Shown here piece after piece: positions 1 through 8,927 of a stretch of 64,000 nucleotides of DNA. The DNA is from Bin5 sp965208965 (GTDB lineage Bacteria > Chloroflexota > Anaerolineae > Caldilineales > Caldilineaceae), in NCBI GenBank assembly GCA_965208965.1, contig OZ242384.1:2046001-2110000 (forward strand), read 5' to 3'. The notes beneath the pieces were generated by a model. The model did no database searches. It saw nothing but the letters and a program-made list of their open reading frames with translations, and was not told where the DNA came from. Both the position numbers and the translations under genes were made by a program. Each line of letters opens with the position of its first letter. Within the stretch, counting starts at the first letter, position 1.

Positions 1-1
1 C

Positions 2-1501
2 GTGGCCGGCGCGACCAGGCAGGGCACAGAGCCGGCGCCCACGTCCAAAATGTGGCTGCGTCTGTCAGGCGAAGACTTTACCCGGGCGCCGAATGAATGC
101 GCCCAGAATGGCGGCATTGTTCCCTTTATCAGTGCACAGCTCGCCCTGCCCGCAAGCTGTGCTGCCATTCCAAGTGCTGATCAGATTGCCGCATATCTGC
201 CAAAAGTGGAGCCGGCAAGCGTTGGTCCTGCTTCGACCTCAGGCGATTCCCCCAAAAATGTTGATACCAGTAATGACACAAATTCGGGCGGCAATGCGGA
301 AGACAATGCGGAAGGCAATTCACAAAGCGGCGCCGCCGCCCCACCGCGAGGCATGGCTGCCGGTAGTGTCGGTATTCACGTCGCTCCCTTCAATCTGAAC
401 CCCCCGTCGGAATCCGATCCGTGGCTGATTCCCCAGGGTGGCTTCTGTGCAGAGCAGTTCCTGGCCGAGAAACTACAGGACAAATTCAGCATTACTGCTC
501 TGACCTTTGCCCCCGACGGCAGACTGTTCATCGCCTTGGACCATCCGGCCTCCGGCAACTTCGATCCCAATATCCTGTACGATCCCTTCCACGCCAGCCG
601 GTCGCTCGCCATCTGGCACAGCGTTTCCAGGGACAGCTATTATGAGATCCTGCGCGAGTCCAGCCGTGTCACAGGAATGGCTTGGCATGCGGGCGCGCTC
701 TACCTGAATCGGGCCGGTGAAGTGGGCCGCATCGTCGACGGAAGTGGATATGAACCTCTGGCCGGCGGCTTCGCCGTTTCCGGAAAGGATTTCCATGCCA
801 ACAATGGTCTCGTTATCAGCGACGGCTGGCTATATATCTCCGCCGGAGGCGTGCGGGACGGCTATGCGGATGGCATAATCGTTCTTCACGATGGCGAACT
901 TCCCGCGGAAACGCTGGCCACCAATGTGGCTGCAGGCGGCAATCCCTTCGCCGCCCGCATCGTACGCGCCCGGCTGGACCGGCTGCTGGCCGAACGCTCA
1001 ATCGGCGTCTTCCAGACCGCGGCGCGCGGTGTCCGCAATCCCTACGGCATTGCCGTTGACCCGTTCGGGCGTATCTGGTTTACCGACAATGGCGCCACCA
1101 ACGTACACGGTGATTTCAACGCGGGCGACGAAGTCGACCTGCTTGACCCGCGTACCCTCTCCGCTGCCGCCAATGCGGGTGACGAGAATGCTACCCCGTA
1201 CTATGGCTTCCCGATGGCGCTGGGTGGGGTAAACAAAGATTGGTGGACCGCTCCTGTGCTGGTCCTTCCCAACTCGGCCGCGCCCACCGGCATCACATGG
1301 GCCTACGACACCATCTTTTTCGCAAACTACGGACGCGATCCCGGTCTGTTCCGGTTGGCGAACGCAGGCGGCAGGATCATCGCCGAACGAATTATGCACA
1401 ACTGGCCCGTGCAGGCGGTCGCAACCGCGCCGGACGGAGCCGTCTGGATTGGAACAGGCGACGGCTTGCTGTTCCGCCTTGTTCCCGGCTGCGTTGGCTG
1501 A
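2..1501 (+). CDS. Glucose/sorbosone dehydrogenase-like beta-propeller protein (5' partial)
   Basis: The reading frame is open from the first bases of the window, so the true start is probably upstream; the GTG at base 2 may be an internal valine. The visible 499 residues have a Ser/Asn/Gly-rich linker (about residues 80-115) and then repeated blade-like segments. One reads RNPYGIAVDPFGRIWFTDNG and is followed by a GDEVDLLDP stretch; this pattern is typical of the soluble PQQ glucose/sorbosone dehydrogenase and NHL-type propellers. Such proteins are usually exported. No signal peptide can be judged because the N terminus is missing. The substrate is unknown. The next gene starts 11 bp after the stop on the same strand. 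Confidence 0.65.
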   Translation: MAGATRQGTEPAPTSKMWLRLSGEDFTRAPNECAQNGGIVPFISAQLALPASCAAIPSADQIAAYLPKVEPASVGPASTSGDSPKNVDTSNDTNSGGNAEDNAEGNSQSGAAAPPRGMAAGSVGIHVAPFNLNPPSESDPWLIPQGGFCAEQFLAEKLQDKFSITALTFAPDGRLFIALDHPASGNFDPNILYDPFHASRSLAIWHSVSRDSYYEILRESSRVTGMAWHAGALYLNRAGEVGRIVDGSGYEPLAGGFAVSGKDFHANNGLVISDGWLYISAGGVRDGYADGIIVLHDGELPAETLATNVAAGGNPFAARIVRARLDRLLAERSIGVFQTAARGVRNPYGIAVDPFGRIWFTDNGATNVHGDFNAGDEVDLLDPRTLSAAANAGDENATPYYGFPMALGGVNKDWWTAPVLVLPNSAAPTGITWAYDTIFFANYGRDPGLFRLANAGGRIIAERIMHNWPVQAVATAPDGAVWIGTGDGLLFRLVPGCVG

Positions 1502-1511
1502 GGAGTGCTGC

Positions 1512-2762
1512 TTGCGCTTTCTATGTGTATCCGCCCAACTGGCGGGCCACCTGGATTGGGGCGGCTATCTGCCCACAGCTGTCGAACTGATACGGGAGGG
1601 TCACGATGTCCTGTGGGCCACAGGACATGAAATGCAAAGCCGGCTCGATGCGCAGGGCGTTCCCATACATGTCCTGCAAGAGACCGGCTGGCGCTGGCCG
1701 CCGCCGCCCCCTCTACAGAGAGGCACAGCTTCAGAAGAAGAGTTCCAGCGCCTGCGCATGGTCCGCTCATTGGATCAATGGCTGGACATGGAGCGCGTGC
1801 AGGCGGCTACCCTCGAGCTTGTCGAGGCGGCCAGGCGTTTTCGCCCGCATTTGATCGTTAGCGAGATGTTCACCGCCGCGGCCGGCATCGCCGCCGAACT
1901 CTTGGGCGTGCCCTTTGCCGTGGCCGGTTGGCCGGCTATGCAGACGCAGTCGCCAAGTCCCAAAGCAGACGCGCCCGGCGCAGTCGGAAAACTGGCTCAG
2001 GCGCGAGTGGATGCACTGCTTGCGGATTTTGGCGTGACCGGCGTCAACTGGGCGCTGGACGGTCCGGCGGCGCTCCGTTCTCCCTCCATACATCTGACCT
2101 ACTGGAGTCCCCGCTGGTATGCCGGAGCGCGGCTGCTGCCGCAGACACGAATGGTCGGCGGAGTAGCTCCTCCTCCCCTGCCGCGTGAATCCCCTTGGCT
2201 CGACCAAATTCCAAGCGATCGGCCATGGATCTTCATCACCCTCGGTACCGCATTTACCAGGGACATCAATTTCTTCCTGATCGCGTCCCGCGCCGCGGCA
2301 GAGGCGGGAGGCGTACCGATCCTGGCAGTTGGCAAAGGCTTTGCCAACGTCGGTGCAGAGGGGGGCTGGTCCCCGCGAGAGGCCGAAGCACTGCGGAACA
2401 GTCTGCCGCAGCCTTCAGTTTTGGTGGATAGGGTCCGGTTTGCAGAGGTGCTGCCCCACTTTGCTGCCGCGATTCATCACGGCGGCGCCGGGACGACCCA
2501 TGCCTTGGTTACGTACGGGATTCCGCAGATCGTCGTGCCCAAGGCTGCGGACCAGGCCCGCCAGGCCAGCGGGGTCGCGCGTAGCGGCGTCGGCTACCAT
2601 ATCCCACCCAATCAGTTAACCGTTCCGCTGGCAGTGGAAGCCCTGCAAAAGATACTGGCCGGTGACGCCCCCACTCGCCTGAACGCCGCCAGCCTGCAAG
2701 AGGAGTTTGCGTCCTTGGGAGGGATTCCCAAAGCCGCACAAATCCTGGTTGCAGCCGCCTGA
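1512..2762 (+). CDS. UGT/MGT-type glycosyltransferase (GT1, GT-B fold)
   Basis: A 416-residue nucleotide-sugar glycosyltransferase. The N-terminal Rossmann half begins LRFLCVSAQLAGHLDWG with the GH motif of the acceptor domain. The C-terminal half has HHGGAGTTHALVTYGIPQIV, the donor-binding signature of macrolide/UDP-glycosyl transferases. The frame is open further upstream, but TTG at 1512 is preferred: GAGGAG lies at 1500-1505, six bases before it, and the protein then begins right at the first beta strand. This avoids a 50-bp overlap with the preceding gene. The acceptor cannot be read from sequence; lipids, pigments or secondary metabolites are typical for the family. Confidence 0.85.
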   Translation: MRFLCVSAQLAGHLDWGGYLPTAVELIREGHDVLWATGHEMQSRLDAQGVPIHVLQETGWRWPPPPPLQRGTASEEEFQRLRMVRSLDQWLDMERVQAATLELVEAARRFRPHLIVSEMFTAAAGIAAELLGVPFAVAGWPAMQTQSPSPKADAPGAVGKLAQARVDALLADFGVTGVNWALDGPAALRSPSIHLTYWSPRWYAGARLLPQTRMVGGVAPPPLPRESPWLDQIPSDRPWIFITLGTAFTRDINFFLIASRAAAEAGGVPILAVGKGFANVGAEGGWSPREAEALRNSLPQPSVLVDRVRFAEVLPHFAAAIHHGGAGTTHALVTYGIPQIVVPKAADQARQASGVARSGVGYHIPPNQLTVPLAVEALQKILAGDAPTRLNAASLQEEFASLGGIPKAAQILVAAA

Positions 2763-2784
2763 TTCGACTCGCCGTCAGCCGGTC

Positions 2785-5496
2785 TCATTCGTAGTGAATT
2801 TCGCTCGTCCCGTTTCGTTTCTCCACCCGGATCAGCTTCTCCGTAGCCTGATCGAACGAATCGTCGTGGCTGATGATAAACATCTGCTCAAAGCCGTGCA
2901 CGCCCACGATCTGCCGGGCAAGCGCGCCGCGCCGCGTTTCGTCGAGATTTGTGGTTGGCTCGTCGAAGAAGGCGACACCGATACTGCTCATCTCCTGGAG
3001 TAGGGCCAACCGTACCGCCAGCGCCGCGCTCATCTGCTCGCCCCCGGACAGTTGGGGAAACGTCCGCTCTCGGCCATCGACTTCCAGTATGATCCCGTAA
3101 TCCTCCTCCCAGCGGAGCGTGCGCGTGTAGTCCTCCATGATCTGGCCGAACAGCTGATTGGCACTGTAACTGATCTGTTGGACCAATGATTTGGTTATGA
3201 ATGGGCCGGCCTCATGAATAACGGAGCGCAGAAACTGCAGAACCTCCTCCTGTTCCGCCAGCCGGTCGCGCCGGGATTGGGCAGTGGCGAGCCGCTTCTC
3301 TGATGTCTGCAGTTGCGCGATCTCTTCCTTCGCCCGAATCAGGCGTTCACGCCACTGGCCCAATTCAGCCGCCAGCCGCGCACTGCGTCCACGGAACTCG
3401 TCTACCTGGGCTTCAGCCTCCTGGAAGCGCTCTTCGTCGAATTCGCGACTGCTGGCTGCCAGCTGTTTCTGCCCATCCTCGTAACGTACTTGCGCGGCCT
3501 CCAACGTCTTCTCTGCTTCGGCAACCTCCTCCTGGCGCTGGGAGAGGGCTTCGGCTGCGGCCTGATTACGCCGGTAGAGATCGTCGGCTGTCTGGAACTT
3601 CTTCAACCGGGAGGATATCCGGGCAGTCTCAGCGTCAAGGTCGGCAAATTCCGCCAAACGCTCATCAAGCTCCGCGAGCGCGTTTCGTTTCTGCGAAACC
3701 TGCGCCCGTTGCAGTTGCAAAGCCTCTTCGACCCGTCCCCGCCCCTGTACCTGTTGGATGGCCGCGTCCCGCCGTCGACGCGGGTCGCTCAGCGTCTTCA
3801 ATGCCTCCTGTAGCCATCCCAAACGTTCCGGCGCCTTTTTTAGCGCCTCAACCGTTTCGCTGGCTTCGGTCAACCGGGACTTCAGATCGGCCAGTTCTCT
3901 GTCGGCTGTTTCGACGGCATTCTGACGCGGGAGCGCGCGCAGGGCCCGCTCCTGCTGGCTCAGGGTTGCGCGCGCCTGCACCCGTTCCACCTCGGCCTTA
4001 CGGATCGTCTCCGCGCTGGCCTGCGAAGCCTCGGCCAACTCCACCCAGCGCTTACGAAGGCGTTGGAGAAGCTGCTCACGATCTTCCGCCGACAGGGGCT
4101 GCTCACAAATAGGACAGATTGGAGACTCTTCCGACGTCCGCAACTGCTGGCCCTGTTTCTGAATCGTCTCCTGTTCGGCGCGCATTCGGGCCTCATTGGC
4201 CTGTTCGGCGGATTTCGTCTGCTGCAAAGTTTCCAGGTGAGCTTGCAGTGGTTCCAGGGATGCTTCAATCTCCTGGGCCTGGGCCAACTCTTTGCCTAAA
4301 GTGCCCAGCCGCGCCTGCGCCGCTTCGACAGCCGTCTGTTCCCGTTGCACGCGGGCGTCTGCATCTTTCAACTGATCGGCCTGCCGTTGGGCATCCCGCA
4401 GTTCGGCTTCCAACTTTTCCTGCTCGGCTGCCGCGTCTGCCAGGTCTGCAGCCGTTTTCTCCGCTTCCGCAATCTCAGACAGGGCACGCTCCTGAGCATC
4501 CGCCTGCGTTTCCGCCCGCGCCAGTAGCGTCTGGACGCCGGCCCGCTCCTCCTCTAACCGCCGCCGCTGCGCCAACCGTTCGTTCACGGCGCCTTGAGCC
4601 TTTTGCGCGGCGCGGTAAGCTTCATGGCCGGTCCGGTTGGCTTCCAAGGTTGTCACCGCCCGCTCGCTCTCAGTCAACCTTTGCCGGGCCGTAGCCAGCG
4701 TCCGCCCCTTTTCGGCCGCCTCCCGCTCCTGCAACTCCACCATTCGCCGCAACTCTTGCAGGTGTTCCCGTTTCACCTCCATCGCCTTCCGGGCAGATTC
4801 GGCTGCAGTAAGCTCCACCTGCGCGGCGCGCAGTTCAATCTCCCCTCTTTTGATCTGGGCGGTCAGTTTGCCTGCTTCGGCCCGCACGGTTGGCAGCCGC
4901 TTCAACTCGCCTTCCAGCCTGCCGACTTCGACGGCAAGAGCTTCCTGGCGCTGGCTGAGCAAGCTGAGGGGCTCGCGCAGTCTTTCCCACGCCCGGCGGT
5001 ATTCGGCTACCTTCAGGAGTGGATCGAAAACGGCCTTGCGAATCCTGGGCGTCTCCAGAAAGGAGACGGTGAAGCTGCCTTGCGGCACGCCTACGGCGTT
5101 TTTGAACAGCTCCTCCGGCTCAGTGTCTTCGTCGATGCCGAGATGAAGGCGCAGGAACTGCATGACATCAGCTTTGCCCTCGCAAATCTTCATGTCCAGT
5201 TCCAGGTCCAATATCGTGTAGGCGCTGTTGGCACCGCAGCTTCGGATGACCCGATAGGCGCGCTCATCGAAATCGCTGAGATAATCGACAGCGACTCTCG
5301 CCGTCCCCTGACTTGCACGCACGAAATCGGGCCGGCTATAGGGAAGATGATCGAAGAGAGCAAAGCCGATAGCCTCGAGTATCGTTGTTTTTCCTGCCCC
5401 GTTGGGGCCAACGACAGCGTTTGTGCCAGGGCTGAATTCGACCGTTGCCCGCGCGTAGCTCTTGACGTTTTCCAGAGTCAGCGAACGGATCAACAT
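2785..5496 (-). CDS. sbcC: SbcC/Rad50-like DNA repair ATPase
   Basis: A 903-residue SMC-like ATPase that works with SbcD to open and trim DNA ends and hairpins. Visible parts are Walker A GPNGAGKTT at residues 30-38, two long Glu/Gln/Arg-rich coiled-coil arms, a CPICEQPL zinc hook near residue 460, the ABC signature LSGGEQMSAAL, and Walker B VAFFDEPTTNLDE near the C terminus. The frame could begin 39 codons further out, but ATG at 5496 gives the canonical start MLIRSLTLENVKSY. It overlaps the sbcD stop by 7 bp, which suggests translational coupling. The length is near the family norm. Confidence 0.93.
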   Translation of the reverse strand: MLIRSLTLENVKSYARATVEFSPGTNAVVGPNGAGKTTILEAIGFALFDHLPYSRPDFVRASQGTARVAVDYLSDFDERAYRVIRSCGANSAYTILDLELDMKICEGKADVMQFLRLHLGIDEDTEPEELFKNAVGVPQGSFTVSFLETPRIRKAVFDPLLKVAEYRRAWERLREPLSLLSQRQEALAVEVGRLEGELKRLPTVRAEAGKLTAQIKRGEIELRAAQVELTAAESARKAMEVKREHLQELRRMVELQEREAAEKGRTLATARQRLTESERAVTTLEANRTGHEAYRAAQKAQGAVNERLAQRRRLEEERAGVQTLLARAETQADAQERALSEIAEAEKTAADLADAAAEQEKLEAELRDAQRQADQLKDADARVQREQTAVEAAQARLGTLGKELAQAQEIEASLEPLQAHLETLQQTKSAEQANEARMRAEQETIQKQGQQLRTSEESPICPICEQPLSAEDREQLLQRLRKRWVELAEASQASAETIRKAEVERVQARATLSQQERALRALPRQNAVETADRELADLKSRLTEASETVEALKKAPERLGWLQEALKTLSDPRRRRDAAIQQVQGRGRVEEALQLQRAQVSQKRNALAELDERLAEFADLDAETARISSRLKKFQTADDLYRRNQAAAEALSQRQEEVAEAEKTLEAAQVRYEDGQKQLAASSREFDEERFQEAEAQVDEFRGRSARLAAELGQWRERLIRAKEEIAQLQTSEKRLATAQSRRDRLAEQEEVLQFLRSVIHEAGPFITKSLVQQISYSANQLFGQIMEDYTRTLRWEEDYGIILEVDGRERTFPQLSGGEQMSAALAVRLALLQEMSSIGVAFFDEPTTNLDETRRGALARQIVGVHGFEQMFIISHDDSFDQATEKLIRVEKRNGTSEIHYE

Positions 5497-6764
5497 GGTG
5501 TCTCTTCTCTCTGCAAGAGCGTCTCCTCGCCCCTTGCCAACTCCTCCAGAACTGCATTGGCAGAAGCGCCGTTGACGGCTAACTGTTTGATCGCGATCGT
5601 CAGTTCGGTCCATGCGCCGCTTCGGTCGCGGAAACGGTTGTCCCGTTCGAGAAGAGAGGCAATGATCTGCCGCTCCAACTCCCGTCGGCCGAGATGTTGA
5701 TCGGTCCCCACTGCAAACTCCGCGGCGCGCGTGTCGTCGCGTACAAAGCAGAGCAACGGCTGGTACTGCTCTTCTACGATCTGCTCAAGCAGTTTCAAGT
5801 CCAGCGCGCCGCGGTCGAAAGGGAGCACGCCGTTCAGCCGCAGCTCGACTACCGGCTCTTTACCCCGGAACTGACGGCGCTGGCGCGCGACATAGCCCCG
5901 GCACCCTTCGACCAGGCCGGCCGGCGTCTCGCACGCATCAACCTTGAAGAAGAGGCGCTCAAACGGACGCCGCGGATTCGCGTGCAAGGTTGGGCGGTGC
6001 TTTGGATCCCTCTCCGTATCCACCTCCACAAGATAGTATCCCCTCTCCGGCCAAGCTGCCTCGGTCAGAGAATTTGTTTCCGGGCTGCCGGGATTGAAAA
6101 TCCAGTCATCGAACTCGAAGGGCTTGTGGATGTGGCCCAGGGCCAGATAGTCCACGTGGGGCCGCAGAGGAGCCAGCTCGCGGTGGCTCAGAGCGCCGCC
6201 CTGGTGGTCGAGAACTCGCTCAACACCGGCATGCGCCATGAATATCGTGTATTCGATCCCCTGCCTGTCGGCTGCCGCCAGCGCTTCGGCTACCCGATCC
6301 ACGACCTGCGCAGCGGCACTTCCGTAATAGCGCATGCCGTAGACCCGCAAGCCCGGAACCGGTTCTACAAAAGCCCCTTCGCGCCTGTCGTAGGGCGGGA
6401 GCCCGACCTTTTCCCCGTCAAACTGCGGATTGAGCAGGGCCAGCAATTCCCGCTCGGCCAAAAAACGGACCCAGCCGATGCTGTCGCGATAGTATGCCAG
6501 TTCATGGTTGCCCTCTACCGCCAGGCAGGGTATGCCTGCCTCTTTCAGCCGTTCCAGACCCGTGATGGCATGACTGAGTGTAATCGGGTCGATGGCGCGT
6601 CTTTCAAAGAGATCACCGGCCAGCAGCACGAAGTCGACTCTGTTGTCGATGGCTGCTTTGATGATGTCAAGGAAGGCGCGGGTAAAGTCGTTCTGACGCT
6701 CCCAGCTGTTGTACTGCCGATAGCCAAGATGGCAGTCGGCCATGTGGAGAAAGGTTGCGCGCAT
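5490..6764 (-). CDS. sbcD: SbcD/Mre11-like exonuclease
   Basis: A 424-residue calcineurin-like metallophosphoesterase, the nuclease partner of SbcC. The two-metal site motifs are in order: ADCHLG, LAGDLFE, EGNHE, MAHAG and LGHIHKP. The last 130 residues form the capping and SbcC-interaction region. It lies directly upstream of sbcC with a 7-bp overlap, so the two subunits are probably made together. Start ATG 6764 gives the usual MRATFLHMADCH beginning. An 84-bp gap separates it from the holin-like gene upstream, so it may be part of a longer minus-strand unit. Confidence 0.93.
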   Translation of the reverse strand: MRATFLHMADCHLGYRQYNSWERQNDFTRAFLDIIKAAIDNRVDFVLLAGDLFERRAIDPITLSHAITGLERLKEAGIPCLAVEGNHELAYYRDSIGWVRFLAERELLALLNPQFDGEKVGLPPYDRREGAFVEPVPGLRVYGMRYYGSAAAQVVDRVAEALAAADRQGIEYTIFMAHAGVERVLDHQGGALSHRELAPLRPHVDYLALGHIHKPFEFDDWIFNPGSPETNSLTEAAWPERGYYLVEVDTERDPKHRPTLHANPRRPFERLFFKVDACETPAGLVEGCRGYVARQRRQFRGKEPVVELRLNGVLPFDRGALDLKLLEQIVEEQYQPLLCFVRDDTRAAEFAVGTDQHLGRRELERQIIASLLERDNRFRDRSGAWTELTIAIKQLAVNGASANAVLEELARGEETLLQREETPC

Positions 6765-6848
6765 AATGTGCCCCAGCGGTAACTTGAACTGTAGTTTGAT
6801 GAGGAGTTGAGCTGCAGGTCACCACGCGGCGTCGCACGTGAACTGCAG

Positions 6849-7232
6849 TCAATCTTTGTCGTCTTTCTCAGCGGAGACAAACAGACTGAGGAGAAAGCTG
6901 ACGAAGCTGATGACGATCGCGCCCAGGAAAGCGGCGCCAAAGCCGTCTACCCGAAAGTCCACGTTGAACAGACCGGCCAGCCAGCCGGTAAGCAGGAGCA
7001 TCAGGGCGTTTACCACAAAGGTGAACAGGCCGAGAGTGACCAGAAAGGCCGGGCAGGTCACAACCTTGACAACAGGCTTGATGACCGCGTTGACAACGCC
7101 AAAGAGCAGGGTAACCGCCAGAAGGCTGCCGAAATCAACCTCTCCGCCTGCGCCAAACTGAATGCCGTCAATCAGTGTTGACGCCGCATAGAGAGCGATG
7201 GCGTTCCCGACCAGCCGTAGCAGAAGCGTCAT
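6849..7232 (-). CDS. Phage holin family 4-like membrane protein
   Basis: A 127-residue integral membrane protein with four hydrophobic segments separated by short loops: MTLLLRLVGNAIALYAAS, a LLAVTLLFGVVNAVIKP stretch, a LVTLGLFTFVVNALMLLL stretch, and a C-terminal VISFVSFLLSLFV. The VNAVIKP and LFTFVVNAL motifs are typical of the PF04020 family (YvlD-like, named phage holin family 4). Most members are chromosomal and have no proven lysis role. No phage genes are nearby. The gene starts 6 bp after the GNAT gene ends and is probably co-transcribed with it. Confidence 0.85.
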   Translation of the reverse strand: MTLLLRLVGNAIALYAASTLIDGIQFGAGGEVDFGSLLAVTLLFGVVNAVIKPVVKVVTCPAFLVTLGLFTFVVNALMLLLTGWLAGLFNVDFRVDGFGAAFLGAIVISFVSFLLSLFVSAEKDDKD

Positions 7233-7238
7233 GGGGGC

Positions 7239-8252
7239 CTACGTGCGGAGGCGCATCGTGTACAAAGTACTGCGCACGGCGAAACCGTGATCAAGCAGTA
7301 TCTGCGCCGCGATTTCGTCTTTTGTGCTCAGAGTGGCCCGCAGCGGCCAGCGGGGGCACCCCTGCAAAAGGGCCAACGCGCTCAAGACCAAAGGCTGTGC
7401 ATACCGTTCCTGGGCGTCGGGCCGCAACCAGAGACGGATGTGATGCTCCCCCTGCCACCATCGGGCGGTCACCTGAATTGCGCCTTCAAAGCGGCTGCCG
7501 TAGTCGCGGATGGCGTAGCGGTAAATCCTTTGGCGCCCGGCGAGCCTGTCCACCAGTTCACCAATGCGCTTTTCGAGCGGGACCTGGAAGTCGTCTCGCC
7601 GTACGGCCCGCCACCACTGAAATTCGGCGTCAGGCCGGCTGGTGGCCAAATCATACAGCAGATTACTGTCGGATGGAGTGAACGCCTGCAGGTTGGACAG
7701 AACAGGAAATGCGATCCGCCGCGGCGCGCTCGGCGCGTAAAGTTCGGACGTTCCCCCCATGTTTTCAAAGCGGAGCCTTTCATAAAGGCCGAGAGCGATC
7801 TCGTTTTCCCCGCGCACCTGCAGCACAGCCCAGGACCCGCCCATATCGCGGATGTAGTCCAGGGCATGCTCCATGAGCGCGCGGCTGATACCGCGCCCGC
7901 GCCAGGCTGGGGAGACGGCCACATTTGCAATTCGCCAGCGTCCGCTGCCACTGGCGGCCCGCTGTACGGTTACGTTCCCCACCACCTGCTTGTTCTCTAC
8001 CCAGACGAAACCGTTGAAGACATTGCGAAACTCGCCGGTACTGCGGTAGAGAATGCGGACCAGCCCGCTCATATAGCCGAGAATTCGCAACTCGCGCAGC
8101 GCAGCCTCGCCCTGTTCGTCCAGTTCATCGGCAAAAGCTTCGGTTATCAACTTGGAGACGGCGCGCAGATCGCGCCCTACGTCAAAGGGGCGTATGCCCT
8201 GCTGGGGATCTCGAGGATGGCTGGCGGCAGCGGAACGAGTCAGGGCAACCAT
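7239..8252 (-). CDS. GNAT family N-acetyltransferase
   Basis: A 337-residue protein. The N-terminal half (about residues 20-170) is a GNAT domain with the acetyl-CoA pyrophosphate loop VSPAWRGRGISRALMEHAL and the LYERLRFENMG strand-helix near its end. The C-terminal half, about 160 residues, looks like a second, more diverged GNAT-like fold without a clear acetyl-CoA loop. The acceptor is unknown. It lies 29 bp after grpE and 6 bp before the holin-like gene, so it may be carried on the hrcA-grpE heat-shock transcript. Confidence 0.8.
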   Translation of the reverse strand: MVALTRSAAASHPRDPQQGIRPFDVGRDLRAVSKLITEAFADELDEQGEAALRELRILGYMSGLVRILYRSTGEFRNVFNGFVWVENKQVVGNVTVQRAASGSGRWRIANVAVSPAWRGRGISRALMEHALDYIRDMGGSWAVLQVRGENEIALGLYERLRFENMGGTSELYAPSAPRRIAFPVLSNLQAFTPSDSNLLYDLATSRPDAEFQWWRAVRRDDFQVPLEKRIGELVDRLAGRQRIYRYAIRDYGSRFEGAIQVTARWWQGEHHIRLWLRPDAQERYAQPLVLSALALLQGCPRWPLRATLSTKDEIAAQILLDHGFAVRSTLYTMRLRT

Positions 8253-8281
8253 TTAGAGGAAGTAGGAAAGCGCCCAGCTAT

Positions 8282-8899
8282 TCACTGCGCTACCCGGACA
8301 AGCGCCGGGCGCAGGATCCGGTCCTGGATGCGGTAGCCGGTGCGTAATGTCTGGATTATGTGCCCGCTGGGAACATTTTCGCTCGGCTCATTCGAGATGG
8401 CCTCATGTTGATTTGGGTCAAATTCTCCGCTCCTGTCCAGCGGTTCGACCTCTGCATTGGCGAGAATGTCAAGAAGCTTCTGCTGAATCTGCTCGAATCC
8501 CTGCAGCCACGCCTGGTCCTCTCCGCGCGCTCCTTCGGGCACGTTCCGAAAGGCCAGCTCGAGGTCATCGATAACGGGCAGCAGCTGACGCATCATGCTT
8601 TCCGTGGCGCGCTTGATGCGCTCCTCGTTCTGGCGTTCGCGGCGTTTGCCTGCGTTCTCATATTCGGCGACTGTGCGCTGCATTTTGTCGAGGTGGCTGG
8701 CAGCCTGCTCCTGAGCATCCGTCAACTCCGATTGAAGCCGGGCGATGGTCTCTTCGGGCGTCTCGTCCTGCTCCTCAGCCTCTCCGCCGTCCGATACGGC
8801 GCTTGCGTTGGGTTCAGCCGCCTCTAAGACAGCCTCATCAGGCAACTGTCCGTTTTCCGGCTCTCCCGTTGTGTTTTCCCGGTTTTCCTGTTTACTCAT
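8282..8899 (-). CDS. grpE: GrpE, nucleotide exchange factor of DnaK
   Basis: A 205-residue cytosolic co-chaperone that releases ADP from DnaK. The N-terminal 60 residues are acidic and disordered. A long helix follows (EETIARLQSELTDAQEQAAS). The C-terminal beta domain carries the family pattern LLDILANAEVEPLDRSGEFD and a GYRIQDRILRPALVRVAQ ending. It starts 28 bp after the hrcA stop, so both genes are expected to share the CIRCE-controlled promoter at 10124-10153. dnaK and dnaJ do not follow, which differs from the common hrcA-grpE-dnaK-dnaJ order. Confidence 0.95.
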   Translation of the reverse strand: MSKQENRENTTGEPENGQLPDEAVLEAAEPNASAVSDGGEAEEQDETPEETIARLQSELTDAQEQAASHLDKMQRTVAEYENAGKRRERQNEERIKRATESMMRQLLPVIDDLELAFRNVPEGARGEDQAWLQGFEQIQQKLLDILANAEVEPLDRSGEFDPNQHEAISNEPSENVPSGHIIQTLRTGYRIQDRILRPALVRVAQ

Positions 8900-8927
8900 G
8901 AATGATCCTGTTATGCAAATGTTTTTT

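Noticed and set aside
2785..5613. Long plus-strand frames opposite sbcC (for example 4594-5700)
   Set aside because: They are shadows of a high-GC coding strand; sbcC has all its family motifs on the minus strand.
6849..7232. Prophage remnant suggested by the holin-family name
   Set aside because: No other phage gene is nearby, and this family is widespread as chromosomal membrane proteins.
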